Of a stretch of 26,804 bases of DNA, positions 1-8,828 are shown piece after piece. The position numbers were made by a program, and so were the translations under genes. Numbering within the stretch: the first letter of the stretch is position 1; each line of letters begins with the position of its first letter. The notes below the pieces were generated by a model. That model saw only the letters and a list, made by a program, of their open reading frames with translations. It ran no database searches and was not told the DNA's origin. Source of the stretch: an uncultured Collinsella sp. (lineage in GTDB: Bacteria; Actinomycetota; Coriobacteriia; Coriobacteriales; Coriobacteriaceae); contig CAUADW010000021.1 in NCBI GenBank assembly GCA_958427895.1, positions 1-26,804 on the forward strand. The letters are read 5' to 3'.

Positions 1-199
1 GCACGAGCATAACGCCCGCGATGCTCGCCGTCAGCTCGAACGGCAGCTCGCCGGCGGCCTCGATAAAGCGGCCGTACATACTGCCGATATTGAACAGCGC
101 GCTCGAGATCTGATAATCAAAGAAACTGCCCACGCCCAGGCAAAGGGCAAGGATGACCGCGATAGCAGCGGCGTCTTTCTTATAGATGTATCCGAACAT
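1..199 (-). CDS. PAP2-like membrane phosphatase, N-terminal part (cut by window edge)
   Basis: Reading the minus strand from an ATG at 199 gives MFGYIYKKDAAAIAVILALC followed by a short loop and a second hydrophobic stretch, and stays open to the window edge. GAAAGGAAAG lies directly before the ATG and fits a ribosome binding site. The pattern of a first membrane helix, then FDYQIS...LFNIGSMYGRFIEAAGELP, then another helix resembles the N-terminus of type-2 phosphatidic acid phosphatase (PAP2) family membrane proteins. These dephosphorylate lipid phosphates such as undecaprenyl pyrophosphate or phosphatidate at the membrane. The catalytic KxxxxxxRP, PSGH and SRxxxxxH motifs would lie outside the window, so the family call rests on the N-terminus alone. 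The gene follows mfd in the same direction after about 210 bases that contain a palindrome. Confidence 0.55.
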   Translation of the reverse strand, partial: MFGYIYKKDAAAIAVILALCLGVGSFFDYQISSALFNIGSMYGRFIEAAGELPFELTASIAGVMLV

Positions 200-297
200 G
201 CTTTCCTTTCGGTCGGGCGAAGGGTCGACCCGCAACATGGTGGGGCAAAGATAGCTTTGTCCCATAAATACCCTTACAGGTTGAGCATAAGTGAGCG

Positions 298-396
298 AAA
301 ACGTTCCATTTGTGGCAAGGTGGCCCGAAGGAGGAGGGAAGCGTACTTGCGTACGCGACCGACGAGTGAGGGTCAGATTGCCCAAATGGAGCGTTT
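298..396. repeat. Long imperfect palindrome between mfd and the PAP2-like gene
   Basis: The arms AAACGTTCCATTTG (from 298) and CAAATGGAGCGTTT (383-396) are inverted copies with one mismatch. A second perfect stem, GCGTAC-TTGC-GTACGC at 341-356, lies in the middle. On the minus strand the outer stem is followed by a short T run, so it could terminate mfd transcription, but the roughly 100-base size and nested hairpin look more like a dispersed palindromic element than a plain terminator. No convincing coding sequence lies in 200-410. Confidence 0.6.
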
Positions 397-410
397 GCAG
401 CGTCGACCCG

Positions 411-3400
411 CTAGTCGTCGTCGCTAGCACCCAGCTGCTGCAGCAGCATGAGCGCGGCCGCCACCGGGCCGGTGCCGTCGTTGGCATCGAGGCCGCGACC
501 CAGGCCGCTGCCCGCGCCGGCGCCCGCCTTGTAGGGCACCGACAGCTTGCGACTCTTGGGAAAGTTCACCGCGCCATAGCGGGTCTTAAGCTCAAAGGCT
601 ACCTTCTTGGGCACGTCGACGCCCAAGAACGTGATGCGGCCGCCACTGAGCGTAACGCTCTCGAGCCCCAGGCGCTCGCCGCGAATACGGATTCGCGCGC
701 GATTGAACAGGTTGAGTCCCGCCAACGGCAGCTCGCCATGCGCGGCCTCGATCTCCTCCTGCACCTCGTCGATACTCTCCAGGTCCTCAGCCGCAGCGAG
801 CTTGCGGTACACGAGCACGCGCTGGTCCACCGCCGGCAGGTACTCCTCGGACAAGAAGTAGTCGGCCGGCAGGTTGATGCCCACGCTCGCCGCCTCCACG
901 CCGGCATCGTCGTCGCCGCGCGCCTCGGCCACGGCCTGTCCCAGCATCTGCGTAAACAGGTCAAAGCCCACGCTCGACAGGTTGCCGTGCTGCTCGGCAC
1001 CCATGAGCGAACCGGCGCCACGGATCTCCAGGTCGCGCATGGCGATGCGCATGCCGCTGCCCAGGTCCTGGAACTCGGAAAGCGCGGTCAGGCGCGCCGT
1101 GGCCTCCTCGGTGAGCGGCAGCTCGCCCGGGAACATAAAGTACGCGTAGGCCTGCGTGGCAGAGCGGCCCACACGGCCCTTGAGCTGGTAGAGCTGCGCC
1201 AGGCCCAGGCGCTGCGAGTCCTCGATGATGAGCGTGTTGGCGGTCGCGTTGTCGATGCCGCTCTCCACGATGGTCGTGGCGATGAGCACGTCGATCTTTT
1301 TGGTCGCGAACTCAATCATCACGTCCTCGACCTCGCGCGGGCTCATCTTGCCGTGCGCCACGCCCACGCGTGCCTCGGGCGCGGCCTCGTGCACGCGCGC
1401 CACGGCGTCGTCGATGGTCTTGACGCGGTTGGACACGTAATACACCTGACCGCCGCGGCCCACCTCCAGGCGAATCGCCGCACTCACCACGTCGGGGTCG
1501 TACTCCCCCACGTGCACGATCACGGGACGACGCCCGGTCGGCGGCGTGGTGATCAGGCTCATATCGCGCACGCCGCTCGTGGCCATCTGCATGGTTCGCG
1601 GAATAGGCGTGGCCGAAAGCGTGAGCACGTCAATCTGCTCGCGCAGGTTCTTGAGCTGCTCCTTGTGCTGCACGCCAAAGCGCTGTTCCTCGTCGATGAT
1701 CACCAGGCCCAAGTTCTTGGGGTTCACATCGGCCGAAAGCAAGCGGTGCGTGCCGATGAGCACATCGATCGTGCCCTCGGCAAACGCCTTGAGCGCGCGC
1801 TTCTGCTGCGCCGGCGTGCGGAAGCGGCTGAGCACTTCGACCTCGAGGCCAAACGGGGCAAAGCGCTCAAAGAACGTCTCGTAGTGCTGCTGGGCCAGAA
1901 TGGTCGTGGGGCAGAGCACCATGACTTGGCGGCCGGAGTCCACGCACTTAAACGCCGCGCGCAGGGCGACCTCGGTCTTGCCGAAACCCACGTCGCCGCA
2001 CAGCAGGCGATCCATGGGCTTGGGCGCCTCCATGTCGGCCTTGATGTCGGCGATAGCCTCCAGCTGGTCGCGTGTCTCGTCGTAGGGGAAGCTCTCCTCC
2101 ATCTCGATCTGCTCGGGCGTATCGGGCGGACAGGCGATACCGGTAATCGACGAGCGGCGCGTATACAGGTCGACCAGGTCAAACGCCAGCTTTTTGGCGT
2201 TCTTGCGTGCCTTGTTGGTGGCACGCGTCCAGTCGGCGGTATTGAGCCTGGTCAGGCGCGGCTTGTCGCCGTCGGGGCCAACATAGCGTGTGATGCGGTC
2301 GACCTGCTCGAGCGGCACGTAGAGCTTGTCGCCGTCGGCATATTCCAGCAAAAAGTAGTCGCGCTCCTTGCCGCCCACTTCCTGGCGCGCGATCTCGCTA
2401 AAGAGCGCGATGCCGTGGGTAGCGTGCACCACGTAGTCGCCCGGCTTAAACGGGAAGGTGATCTGCGTGATGTCAACCTTGCGGCGGCTGCGCGCGCGGT
2501 TGGCATCCATGCGGGCATTGAGGTCGGCAATCGAGAACACGGCCAAATTGGCATCGGGCACCACCACGCCCTGCGGCAGGGCGGCATCGACAAAGGTCAC
2601 GCGTCCGCGCGAGATGGTGGGCACGGCGGCGCCGGCGGCAGCCTGCGCGGCGCCCGTCTCGAGCGAGCGGGCGTTGAGCGCGTCGGCCTTACGCTCGCGA
2701 ATGGAAGCATGGGCCTCCTGGCGTGCAGCACGGTCGGCGGAATCCGCCGCTGCCACGCGCACGCGGTCGCCGATAGCGCCGCCATTTTCGGGCGCCGCGG
2801 TCAGCGATTCCTCAAAGGTAATGCCCTCGTCGCCAAAGGTGAGCTCCATCGACTCGCGCGCACCGCGGTCGGGAATGGCAAACACGCAGGCGTAGCGCTT
2901 GCCCACGACTTCCTGAATGCGCGTCATAAAGCGATTGTCCGAGCCCGCAATGGCCGGCTGCTCAATCTTGAGCTCCGCCGTCACCGCACCGCCGGCACGG
3001 ATGAGGCTCACATAGTTCAGGCGCTGCTGGGCACCAAAATCGAGCTGTTGGGCGCGCACGTACAGACCATCCAGGCGGTCAATCCCTGCCTCGCCGGCAC
3101 GCGCCTCGATATCCTCGTAGGCGCGCAGGCAGTCGTCGAACAGCGAGCGCGGCTCGGACAAAACCACCAGCGCCTTGCCGCTCACGTGCGCCAACGGGCT
3201 TACGGTCTGGCCGTACATCACCGGCAAAAAGCGGTCGAGCTCGGGCGTGACGATACGCGCATCCACCATCTCGAGCAGCGCCGCCAGTTTGCTGTCGTCC
3301 TGGCTGGCGCGATAGAGCGCCACATGCATGTTGTGGACGGCCTCGTCGGTAAGCGCCAGCTCACGGCAGGGGAAGATCTCGATACTGTCCTCGTTACCGA

Positions 3401-4043
3401 TGGTCTGGCCCGTTGAACTCACCATGCGGCGGATGCGGTCGATCTCGTCGCCGAAAAACTCAATGCGCACGGGCGCTTTTTCCTGCGCGGGAAACACCTC
3501 GACGGTGTCGCCGTGCACGCGGAACAGACCGGGCGCGTCGGCGGCGCCGGCATTGGTGTAGCCCATGCCCACTAGGCGCTGCGGCACCTCATCAAAAGGA
3601 ATCTCCTCGCCCACCGCAAAGGTCGTGGACTCCCAATAGCGGCTCTCGACCGGCGGCACGCAACGCAGCAGCGCGCGAGCCGAGGCGACCATGATGCAGT
3701 TGTCCCCGCGCACGATGCGCCCAAGCGCCTCGCAGCGCTGCGCTACCACGGCGTCGTCGGGCGCCTGCTCGCGCCACGGATAGTCCTTACGCTCGGGAAA
3801 GCGGCACACGTGCGCCAGGCCCACATAGGCGGCAAGGCTGCGCGCGGCGCGATCGGCCGCATCCTCGCCGCTCACAATGTAGACCGTCGGGCGCGGACGG
3901 CGCGCAAACTGGGCGGCCGCCATAAGCGTGCGGCCCGACTGCGACACGGCCAGCGTCACGTCCTCGCCGGCATCGAGTCCGGCCTCGACGGTCTGCAGCG
4001 CCTCGGCGGTGTAGAGCTGCGCGGCTATACGGTGAATGAGCAT
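411..4043 (-). CDS. mfd: Transcription-repair coupling factor Mfd
   Basis: Mfd is a DNA translocase that removes RNA polymerase stalled at lesions and recruits UvrA to start nucleotide excision repair of the transcribed strand. The 1210-residue product has the family's usual length. Visible parts, in order: the UvrB-like N-terminal region; the RNA polymerase-interacting domain near residue 540 (GDYVVHATHGIALF); the helicase motor with Walker A GDVGFGKTE near 685, DEEQRFGVQHKEQLK near 785 and LTLSATPIPRTMQ near 813; the RecG-like TRG region with GRVGRSATQAYAYF; and the C-terminal domain. I chose the ATG at 4043 because GGAGGA lies six bases upstream and the protein then begins MLIHRIAA; an alternative start nine codons earlier lacks such a site. 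nth is upstream on the same strand, separated by a terminator-like hairpin. Confidence 0.97.
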   Translation of the reverse strand: MLIHRIAAQLYTAEALQTVEAGLDAGEDVTLAVSQSGRTLMAAAQFARRPRPTVYIVSGEDAADRAARSLAAYVGLAHVCRFPERKDYPWREQAPDDAVVAQRCEALGRIVRGDNCIMVASARALLRCVPPVESRYWESTTFAVGEEIPFDEVPQRLVGMGYTNAGAADAPGLFRVHGDTVEVFPAQEKAPVRIEFFGDEIDRIRRMVSSTGQTIGNEDSIEIFPCRELALTDEAVHNMHVALYRASQDDSKLAALLEMVDARIVTPELDRFLPVMYGQTVSPLAHVSGKALVVLSEPRSLFDDCLRAYEDIEARAGEAGIDRLDGLYVRAQQLDFGAQQRLNYVSLIRAGGAVTAELKIEQPAIAGSDNRFMTRIQEVVGKRYACVFAIPDRGARESMELTFGDEGITFEESLTAAPENGGAIGDRVRVAAADSADRAARQEAHASIRERKADALNARSLETGAAQAAAGAAVPTISRGRVTFVDAALPQGVVVPDANLAVFSIADLNARMDANRARSRRKVDITQITFPFKPGDYVVHATHGIALFSEIARQEVGGKERDYFLLEYADGDKLYVPLEQVDRITRYVGPDGDKPRLTRLNTADWTRATNKARKNAKKLAFDLVDLYTRRSSITGIACPPDTPEQIEMEESFPYDETRDQLEAIADIKADMEAPKPMDRLLCGDVGFGKTEVALRAAFKCVDSGRQVMVLCPTTILAQQHYETFFERFAPFGLEVEVLSRFRTPAQQKRALKAFAEGTIDVLIGTHRLLSADVNPKNLGLVIIDEEQRFGVQHKEQLKNLREQIDVLTLSATPIPRTMQMATSGVRDMSLITTPPTGRRPVIVHVGEYDPDVVSAAIRLEVGRGGQVYYVSNRVKTIDDAVARVHEAAPEARVGVAHGKMSPREVEDVMIEFATKKIDVLIATTIVESGIDNATANTLIIEDSQRLGLAQLYQLKGRVGRSATQAYAYFMFPGELPLTEEATARLTALSEFQDLGSGMRIAMRDLEIRGAGSLMGAEQHGNLSSVGFDLFTQMLGQAVAEARGDDDAGVEAASVGINLPADYFLSEEYLPAVDQRVLVYRKLAAAEDLESIDEVQEEIEAAHGELPLAGLNLFNRARIRIRGERLGLESVTLSGGRITFLGVDVPKKVAFELKTRYGAVNFPKSRKLSVPYKAGAGAGSGLGRGLDANDGTGPVAAALMLLQQLGASDDD

Positions 4044-4068
4044 GCTGTTCCTCCGGCATCGCAACGCC

Positions 4069-4096
4069 AAAAGCCCGCCGGGGCAAGCTCGGCGGG
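4069..4096 (-). terminator. Terminator-like hairpin between nth and mfd
   Basis: On the minus strand CCCGCC (4096-4091) and GGCGGG (4079-4074) form a GC stem around an 11-base loop, followed by CTTTT. It lies about 105 bases past the nth stop codon and only 25 bases before the mfd start. It can end nth transcription, or act as an attenuator in an mfd leader. Confidence 0.6.
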
Positions 4097-4200
4097 TCGT
4101 ACGTCAAATACATTGTCTGTCATGGTAACGCATGGAGAGGACTCCGGCTCAAGGGCAAACCCAGCCCCGCAAAAAACGCCAGACGAAGATGCGTTCCGCC

Positions 4201-4866
4201 CTACCCCGCTACGCGCACGCTGGGGCACAAATCTGCCAGCGGACACTCGTCACACTTGGGTTTGCGGGCGTCGCAGATCTCGCGACCGAAGGTGATCCAC
4301 TGATGGTTAACCGACTCCCAATACTCGTGCGGCAAAATCTTGAGCAAATCCTGCTCGGTCTTGAGCGGCTCCTTGGCATGCGTCTTGGGACTCAGCATCA
4401 GGCGGTGCGCAATGCGGTTGACATGCGTGTCCACCGCAATGCCCTCCACGATGCCATACCCCACGTTGAGCACGATGTTCGCCGTCTTGCGTCCCACGCC
4501 CGGCAGCTTCACGAGTTCCTTCATGTCGGCCGGCACCTCGCCGCCATAGTCGGCGACGATCATCTGCGCGGCCTCGACGGCATGCTTGGCTTTGCTCTTG
4601 TAGAAGCCGAGTGACTTGATGGTGTCTGCCACGTCAGCCACGCTCGCCCCGGCCATGGCCTCGGGCGTGGGCCACTGGGCAAACAGCCGCGGCGTCACCT
4701 TGTTGACCTGCGCATCGGTCGTTTGCGCCGAGAGCAGCACCGCGATCAGCAGGCGGAAGGGATTCTCGTGGTCCAAAAAGCACTCGACCGGGCCATAGCG
4801 ACGGTTGAGGCGCTCACACACCTCGATGGCGCGCTCGCGCTTGGCGGCATTGGTCTCGCGTGGCAT
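4201..4866 (-). CDS. nth: Endonuclease III (DNA glycosylase/AP lyase)
   Basis: Endonuclease III removes oxidised pyrimidines from DNA and cuts the resulting abasic site by beta-elimination, in base excision repair. The 221-residue protein shows LLSAQTTD near 45-51, the helix-hairpin-helix LPGVGRKTAN with the catalytic lysine K127, VDTHVNR with the catalytic aspartate D146, and the four cysteines of the [4Fe-4S] cluster at 198, 205, 208 and 214 in the C-x6-C-x2-C-x5-C spacing. All key residues are present. GAGGAG five bases before the ATG at 4866 supports this start over one eight codons upstream. It lies 63 bases after the ABC exporter gene, so co-transcription is possible, and upstream of mfd, making a DNA-repair neighbourhood. 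Confidence 0.97.
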   Translation of the reverse strand: MPRETNAAKRERAIEVCERLNRRYGPVECFLDHENPFRLLIAVLLSAQTTDAQVNKVTPRLFAQWPTPEAMAGASVADVADTIKSLGFYKSKAKHAVEAAQMIVADYGGEVPADMKELVKLPGVGRKTANIVLNVGYGIVEGIAVDTHVNRIAHRLMLSPKTHAKEPLKTEQDLLKILPHEYWESVNHQWITFGREICDARKPKCDECPLADLCPSVRVAG

Positions 4867-4929
4867 AACGACTCCTCGGCTCAACGGCACAATAAACTTA
4901 TGGGCACAATTGTCCCACGTCCGAGACGC

Positions 4930-6732
4930 TTACGCCTCCAAGAATGCGCCGGTCTGACGGCTCCACAGGCTCGCGTACTCGCCACCCGCCTCGACGAGCT
5001 GCGCATGCGTGCCGTCCTCGACGATCTCGCCATCGGCCAGCACCACAATGCGGTCGAGCGCCGCCACGGTGGACAGGCGGTGCGCCACCACAATGGAGGT
5101 ACGTCCACGCATCAGGTTTTCGAGCGCCTCCTGCACCAGCGCCTCGGACTCGCTGTCGAGGGCAGAGGTCGCCTCGTCGAGCACCAGAATCGGCGCGTCG
5201 GTAAGGACGGCGCGGGCGATGGCCACACGCTGGCGCTGACCGCCAGAGAGCTTAACGCCGCGCTCGCCCACCATGGTGTCAAAGCCACGGGGCAGGCGAT
5301 CGATAAACTCCAGGGCATTGGCCAGGCGCGCTGCCTCGCGGATCTGCTCGTCGGTGGCGTCGGGGCGGCCGTAGGCGATATTCTCGCGAATGGAGCGGTG
5401 GAACAGGAGCGCCTCCTGCGGCACGTAGGCAACCTGGCGGCGCAGGCTCTGCTGCGTGCAGCGCGAGACGTCCTGGCCGTCCACGAGCACGCGGCCGCCC
5501 TGAACGTCGTCCAGGCGCAGCAACAGCTTGGTGAGTGTCGTCTTGCCCGAGCCCGATTTGCCCACCAGACCCACGCGCTGGCCTGCCGCCACATGGAGCG
5601 TCAGGTCGTTGAACACGCTCTCGCCCGCCGCGGCGTCACGGTACGCAAAACTCAGGTGCTCAAAATCAATCGCGCCCTCGCCCACCTTGAGCTCGGGGGC
5701 ATTCGCGTCGTCTGCCACCAGACGCGGCTCGTCCAGCACGCGCGTCATCTCGGCGGCGTCGCCCAACGCGCGATTGATGCGCTGCATCATGGAGCTTACG
5801 TAGTTCAAACGCATGGTGAGGTTGTACGTATAGGTAAAGATCATGACGAGCGAGCCAGCCGAGATGCCAAACCACGCGTTGCCGCCCGCCACGAACACGC
5901 TCACCACAGCCATGGTGATGACGATAAGGCCCGAGGTCGTAAAGTTGCGCTGCATCATGGCGTGCATCGATACCGTTTCGGCATCGCGGGCGGCGCGGTC
6001 GGCAGCATCGAACAGGTCGCGCTCAAAGTCTTCGCGCCCACAGGTCTTGACGGCCAAGATGTTCGTGACCGCGTCGGACAGTACGCCCGACAGCTTGTTC
6101 TGCGCGGCGGACGTCGCGGCCGAAAGCGGCATGATGCGCTTGTACATAAGCCAGACAAACGCGATATAGACGACCATGATACCCACCAGGATCACGGTAA
6201 ACGTCGGCACCACCGGGGCGAGCGCCGCCACCGTGCAGACAACCGAGGTGATGGTGGGAATGAGCGAATACACCGTCACGTCCACCAGACCCGTGTAGCC
6301 GCTCATAAAACGGCTCGTCTGGCTCACAAGCGATCCGCCAAATCGACTGGTGTGGAATGTCATGGATTGATTGGAGAGCGTGTCAAAGCACAAGCGCGCC
6401 AGGTGATAGTTGCCCGCAATCTCGAGCTTGTAGACGGTGTAGTCCTGCAGCTTGGAGAGGATCTGGCCTACCAGATTAACGAGCACGAGCGCCAGAATGT
6501 AGGGGCCAAAAACTTCAAACACCTGGTCGCCTGCCACGGGGCCGGCTTGGACGCGGTCGACGATAAGCGCCATCACGTAGGTGTTGGCAAACGTGAGCAA
6601 AAAGATATAGCCCGCCGACGAGAACACCGAGAGAAAGACGATCAGCGGCTGTGTGCGCGTGACATCCCAAAACCGCCGCAGCGTGCGGCGCACGGTGGAG
6701 CGCTTGAGCGGGCTGGTGCTTCTCTGAGACAT
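4930..6732 (-). CDS. ABC exporter, fused membrane and ATPase half-transporter
   Basis: A 600-residue half-transporter with an N-terminal type IV (ABCB/MsbA-like) membrane domain of about six helices (residues about 25-330) and a C-terminal nucleotide-binding domain. The ATPase motifs are complete: Walker A GKSGSGKTT near 394, Q-loop YVPQEALLFHRSIRENIAYG, signature LSGGQRQRVAIARA near 496, Walker B ILVLDEATSALDSESE near 517 and H-loop VVAHRLSTV near 549. Such proteins usually act as homodimers or heterodimers exporting lipids, drugs or peptides; the substrate cannot be read from the sequence. No partner half-transporter is adjacent, so a homodimer is the simplest view. The ATG at 6732 is preceded by AAAGGAAG; an in-frame start 12 codons upstream lacks one. 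Confidence 0.93.
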   Translation of the reverse strand: MSQRSTSPLKRSTVRRTLRRFWDVTRTQPLIVFLSVFSSAGYIFLLTFANTYVMALIVDRVQAGPVAGDQVFEVFGPYILALVLVNLVGQILSKLQDYTVYKLEIAGNYHLARLCFDTLSNQSMTFHTSRFGGSLVSQTSRFMSGYTGLVDVTVYSLIPTITSVVCTVAALAPVVPTFTVILVGIMVVYIAFVWLMYKRIMPLSAATSAAQNKLSGVLSDAVTNILAVKTCGREDFERDLFDAADRAARDAETVSMHAMMQRNFTTSGLIVITMAVVSVFVAGGNAWFGISAGSLVMIFTYTYNLTMRLNYVSSMMQRINRALGDAAEMTRVLDEPRLVADDANAPELKVGEGAIDFEHLSFAYRDAAAGESVFNDLTLHVAAGQRVGLVGKSGSGKTTLTKLLLRLDDVQGGRVLVDGQDVSRCTQQSLRRQVAYVPQEALLFHRSIRENIAYGRPDATDEQIREAARLANALEFIDRLPRGFDTMVGERGVKLSGGQRQRVAIARAVLTDAPILVLDEATSALDSESEALVQEALENLMRGRTSIVVAHRLSTVAALDRIVVLADGEIVEDGTHAQLVEAGGEYASLWSRQTGAFLEA

Positions 6733-6806
6733 GGGCTTCCTTTCGCATCTGGCAGGGCGAAACGCCATTGTTGCACACCGAAGCGCGCTTCAGGCACGTA
6801 CGACGC

Positions 6807-6830
6807 GAAAAGCGCCCGCGCTCCGCGCTT
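6807..6830 (-). terminator. Probable terminator after rmuC
   Basis: On the minus strand AAGCGC (6830-6825) pairs with GCGCTT (6815-6810) around a GC-rich loop, followed by TTTCG. It lies 28 bases after the rmuC stop and before the ABC exporter start. The T run is short, so efficiency is uncertain. Confidence 0.45.
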
Positions 6831-6857
6831 GCGCAGACGCCCCGCCGTCAGGCACGG

Positions 6858-8213
6858 CTAGTCCTTGTCTTCTTGGTCTGCGAGCAGGCCCGCGGACGTG
6901 AGCCCCAAGATCTCGTCGGCCTCCCCGGCATCCTCCAGCGCGTCGATGTCCTTGAGCTTGCGCTCCATAACGTTGGTGCGCGTGGTGATAATGCCCTCGA
7001 CCGTCTTGCCCGCGGTCTCGATCTGCTGCTGCGCACGACGCAGCGCCGCCTGATAGCGCGGCAGCTCAGCCTTGACGGCGGAAAGCACACGCAGCACGTC
7101 ATCGGTGCGTTTTTGCAACCTAAACGTCTGGTAGCTCATCTGCAGGCTGTTGAGGATGGCGGCCATGGTGCTGGGGCCGGCAACGTTGACGTGATAGTCG
7201 CGGCCCAGGGTCTCGATAAGCCCGGGGCGGCTGACAACCTCGGCGTACAGGCCCTCAAACGGCACGAACAGAATGCCAAAGTTGGTCGTCGCGGGCACGC
7301 TCAGGTACTTCTCGCAAATGTCCTTTGCCTCGCGCTTCACCATCATATCGAGCGTCTTGCGCGCGGCGGCGACGGCCTCCGCGTCGCCCGACTCCTGGGC
7401 GTCGAGCAGATGCTCGTACGCGTCACCCGGAAATTTGGAGTCAATCGGCAGCAGCACGGGATCGCCCTCGTCTACCGGCAGCTTGACGGCAAACTCAACA
7501 CGCTCCGAGGCGCCAGGCTTGGTGGCAACGTTTTCCAGATACTGGTCGGACGTAAGGATGTCCGCCAGGATCGCGCCCAGCTGCACCTCGCCCAAAATGC
7601 CACGCGCCTTCACATTGCCCAGCACGCGCTTAAGGTCGCCCACGCCGGTGGCGATGGATTGCATATCGCCCAGGCCCTTGTACACGGCCTCGAGCTGGTC
7701 ACTCACTTGCTTAAACGATGCAGACAGGCGATCGTTGAGCGTACGGGAGAGTTTCTCGTCCACCGTCGCGCGCATCTGATCGAGCTGCACGTTGTTGTCC
7801 TTGCGAATGGCGCCCAGCTGGGCGTCGACCGTCTCGCGCACCTTGTCCAGGCGGTGCTCGATGCCCTCGCGGTTGGCGCCGAGCTGTTGGGCCGTCTCGC
7901 GGCGCAGGTCATCCATACGGTCGCCAGCCTGCGAGAACTCACGCGCGATGGTCAGGTAGCGCTGCTGCTCTACGGCGGCGTCGGTCGTCTGCTGCTGCGC
8001 GATGGCGTTTGCCGTGCGGCGGGTTTCTGCCAGCGCGACGTTCAAGGTGTCGAGCGCGTTGTTGGCCTGCTCGAGCGCCGCGAGCGTCTCCGCGTCGCTG
8101 CCGCCACGCTCTCGCAACTCGGCACGAAGGCCTTTAAGCTGCAGGGCGCAAACCACAGCAACCCCCACCGCCACCAAGGCAATCATAACAAGCGCAATAT
8201 CAATAGCAGACAT
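6858..8213 (-). CDS. rmuC: RmuC family protein (DNA recombination-associated)
   Basis: RmuC proteins are membrane-anchored, PD-(D/E)XK-like proteins that limit recombination at inverted repeats. The exact reaction is unsettled. The 451-residue product has a single N-terminal membrane helix (about residues 3-24), a long heptad-rich coiled coil (about 25-190) and the conserved RmuC core containing ARGILGEVQLGAIL, LPIDSKFPGDAYEHLL with the D-S-K nuclease-like triad, and FVPFEGLYAEVV. I chose the ATG at 8213, which puts the helix at the very N-terminus. GGGCGGA lies just upstream and is only a fair ribosome binding site; an in-frame TTG 11 codons earlier is less likely. A link to the many palindromes in this window is tempting, but is inference only. 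Confidence 0.92.
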   Translation of the reverse strand: MSAIDIALVMIALVAVGVAVVCALQLKGLRAELRERGGSDAETLAALEQANNALDTLNVALAETRRTANAIAQQQTTDAAVEQQRYLTIAREFSQAGDRMDDLRRETAQQLGANREGIEHRLDKVRETVDAQLGAIRKDNNVQLDQMRATVDEKLSRTLNDRLSASFKQVSDQLEAVYKGLGDMQSIATGVGDLKRVLGNVKARGILGEVQLGAILADILTSDQYLENVATKPGASERVEFAVKLPVDEGDPVLLPIDSKFPGDAYEHLLDAQESGDAEAVAAARKTLDMMVKREAKDICEKYLSVPATTNFGILFVPFEGLYAEVVSRPGLIETLGRDYHVNVAGPSTMAAILNSLQMSYQTFRLQKRTDDVLRVLSAVKAELPRYQAALRRAQQQIETAGKTVEGIITTRTNVMERKLKDIDALEDAGEADEILGLTSAGLLADQEDKD

Positions 8214-8264
8214 AGATTCCGCCCAACAAACCCAATCGATTATCAATCAAAACCGCGATCAATC

Positions 8265-8828
8265 TTACCCCGCCACACGCACCGGGCGCCCGGCCCCTTC
8301 TTGGGTGCCCCTCTCCTCCGCATATTCCATAATGCGGCGCGCCGTTTTCCTGCTCACCTTTGAGTCATCGCCGGCCAAGTATGCGTATACGTTTCCTTTA
8401 TTCAGGTGCAGAGCACGGCAGATGCCATAGCGCGTTACACCCGATTCCTCCAATGCTTCCAGTGTTCTCTTTCTCATCAGGGCGTTCACCCTTCTGTCGG
8501 CCGCTGGCTTTTCTTTCACCCCTCTATACGCGTGCCAAACGTTGGCATAACGATTGGGGAGCTTATCCTCGGTGCATAGAGATGCCAGGCTACCCGCTTG
8601 GCCATACAGAGACAAAACACCTCGATAGCTCTCTTCCATCCACGAGCCCTCGGATAAACCCAGAACGTATTCGGCTTTTCCCTGCGCCAAAGCGAGCAAA
8701 AACAGAGGCTCCGCCACGCGCGGCGCAACCGTCGTCGCCTGCTCAACCAGCTTTCTAAAACTCAGCGACTGCTGCCCGGACAGCTCTCGGCAATAGCCTT
8801 TCAAAAATCCCTCAAAAGTCAGATTCAA
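8265..8828 (-). CDS. HTH protein coupled to nucleotidyltransferase, putative antitoxin/regulator
   Basis: A 187-residue protein with no sure family name. The N-terminal two thirds is helical (FEGFLKGYCRELSG..., then VAEPLFLLALAQGKAEYVLG). The C-terminal part has a helix-turn-helix-like segment around residues 130-170 (GVTRYGICRALHLNKGNVYAYLAGD followed by SRKTARRIMEYAEE). I chose the TTG at 8828: GGAGG lies seven bases upstream, and the TTG overlaps the TGA stop of the upstream nucleotidyltransferase gene in a TTGA, giving tight translational coupling. The longer frame upstream overlaps the neighbour and has no comparable signal. Placement next to a DUF6036-like nucleotidyltransferase suggests an antitoxin or autorepressor. 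Its composition is visibly less GC-rich than mfd or rmuC, consistent with horizontal transfer. Confidence 0.7.
   Translation of the reverse strand: MNLTFEGFLKGYCRELSGQQSLSFRKLVEQATTVAPRVAEPLFLLALAQGKAEYVLGLSEGSWMEESYRGVLSLYGQAGSLASLCTEDKLPNRYANVWHAYRGVKEKPAADRRVNALMRKRTLEALEESGVTRYGICRALHLNKGNVYAYLAGDDSKVSRKTARRIMEYAEERGTQEGAGRPVRVAG

Noticed and set aside
291..3416. A 1041-codon open frame on the plus strand
   Set aside because: It is antisense to mfd, whose motifs are complete. The plus-strand product is rich in His/Arg/Ala/Leu with no domain, typical of a frame kept open by GC-rich codons on the other strand.
4041..4115. A short reading frame starting MTDNVFDVRPAEL overlapping the mfd start, as a leader peptide
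   Set aside because: It has no good ribosome binding site and no run of regulatory codons.
4723..6861. A 712-codon plus-strand frame opposite the ABC exporter
   Set aside because: The minus-strand frame has all ABC motifs; the plus frame is a low-complexity His/Arg/Ala-rich shadow.
6768..8363. A 531-codon plus-strand frame opposite rmuC
   Set aside because: RmuC is recognisable on the minus strand, and the plus frame shows no motif or credible start.
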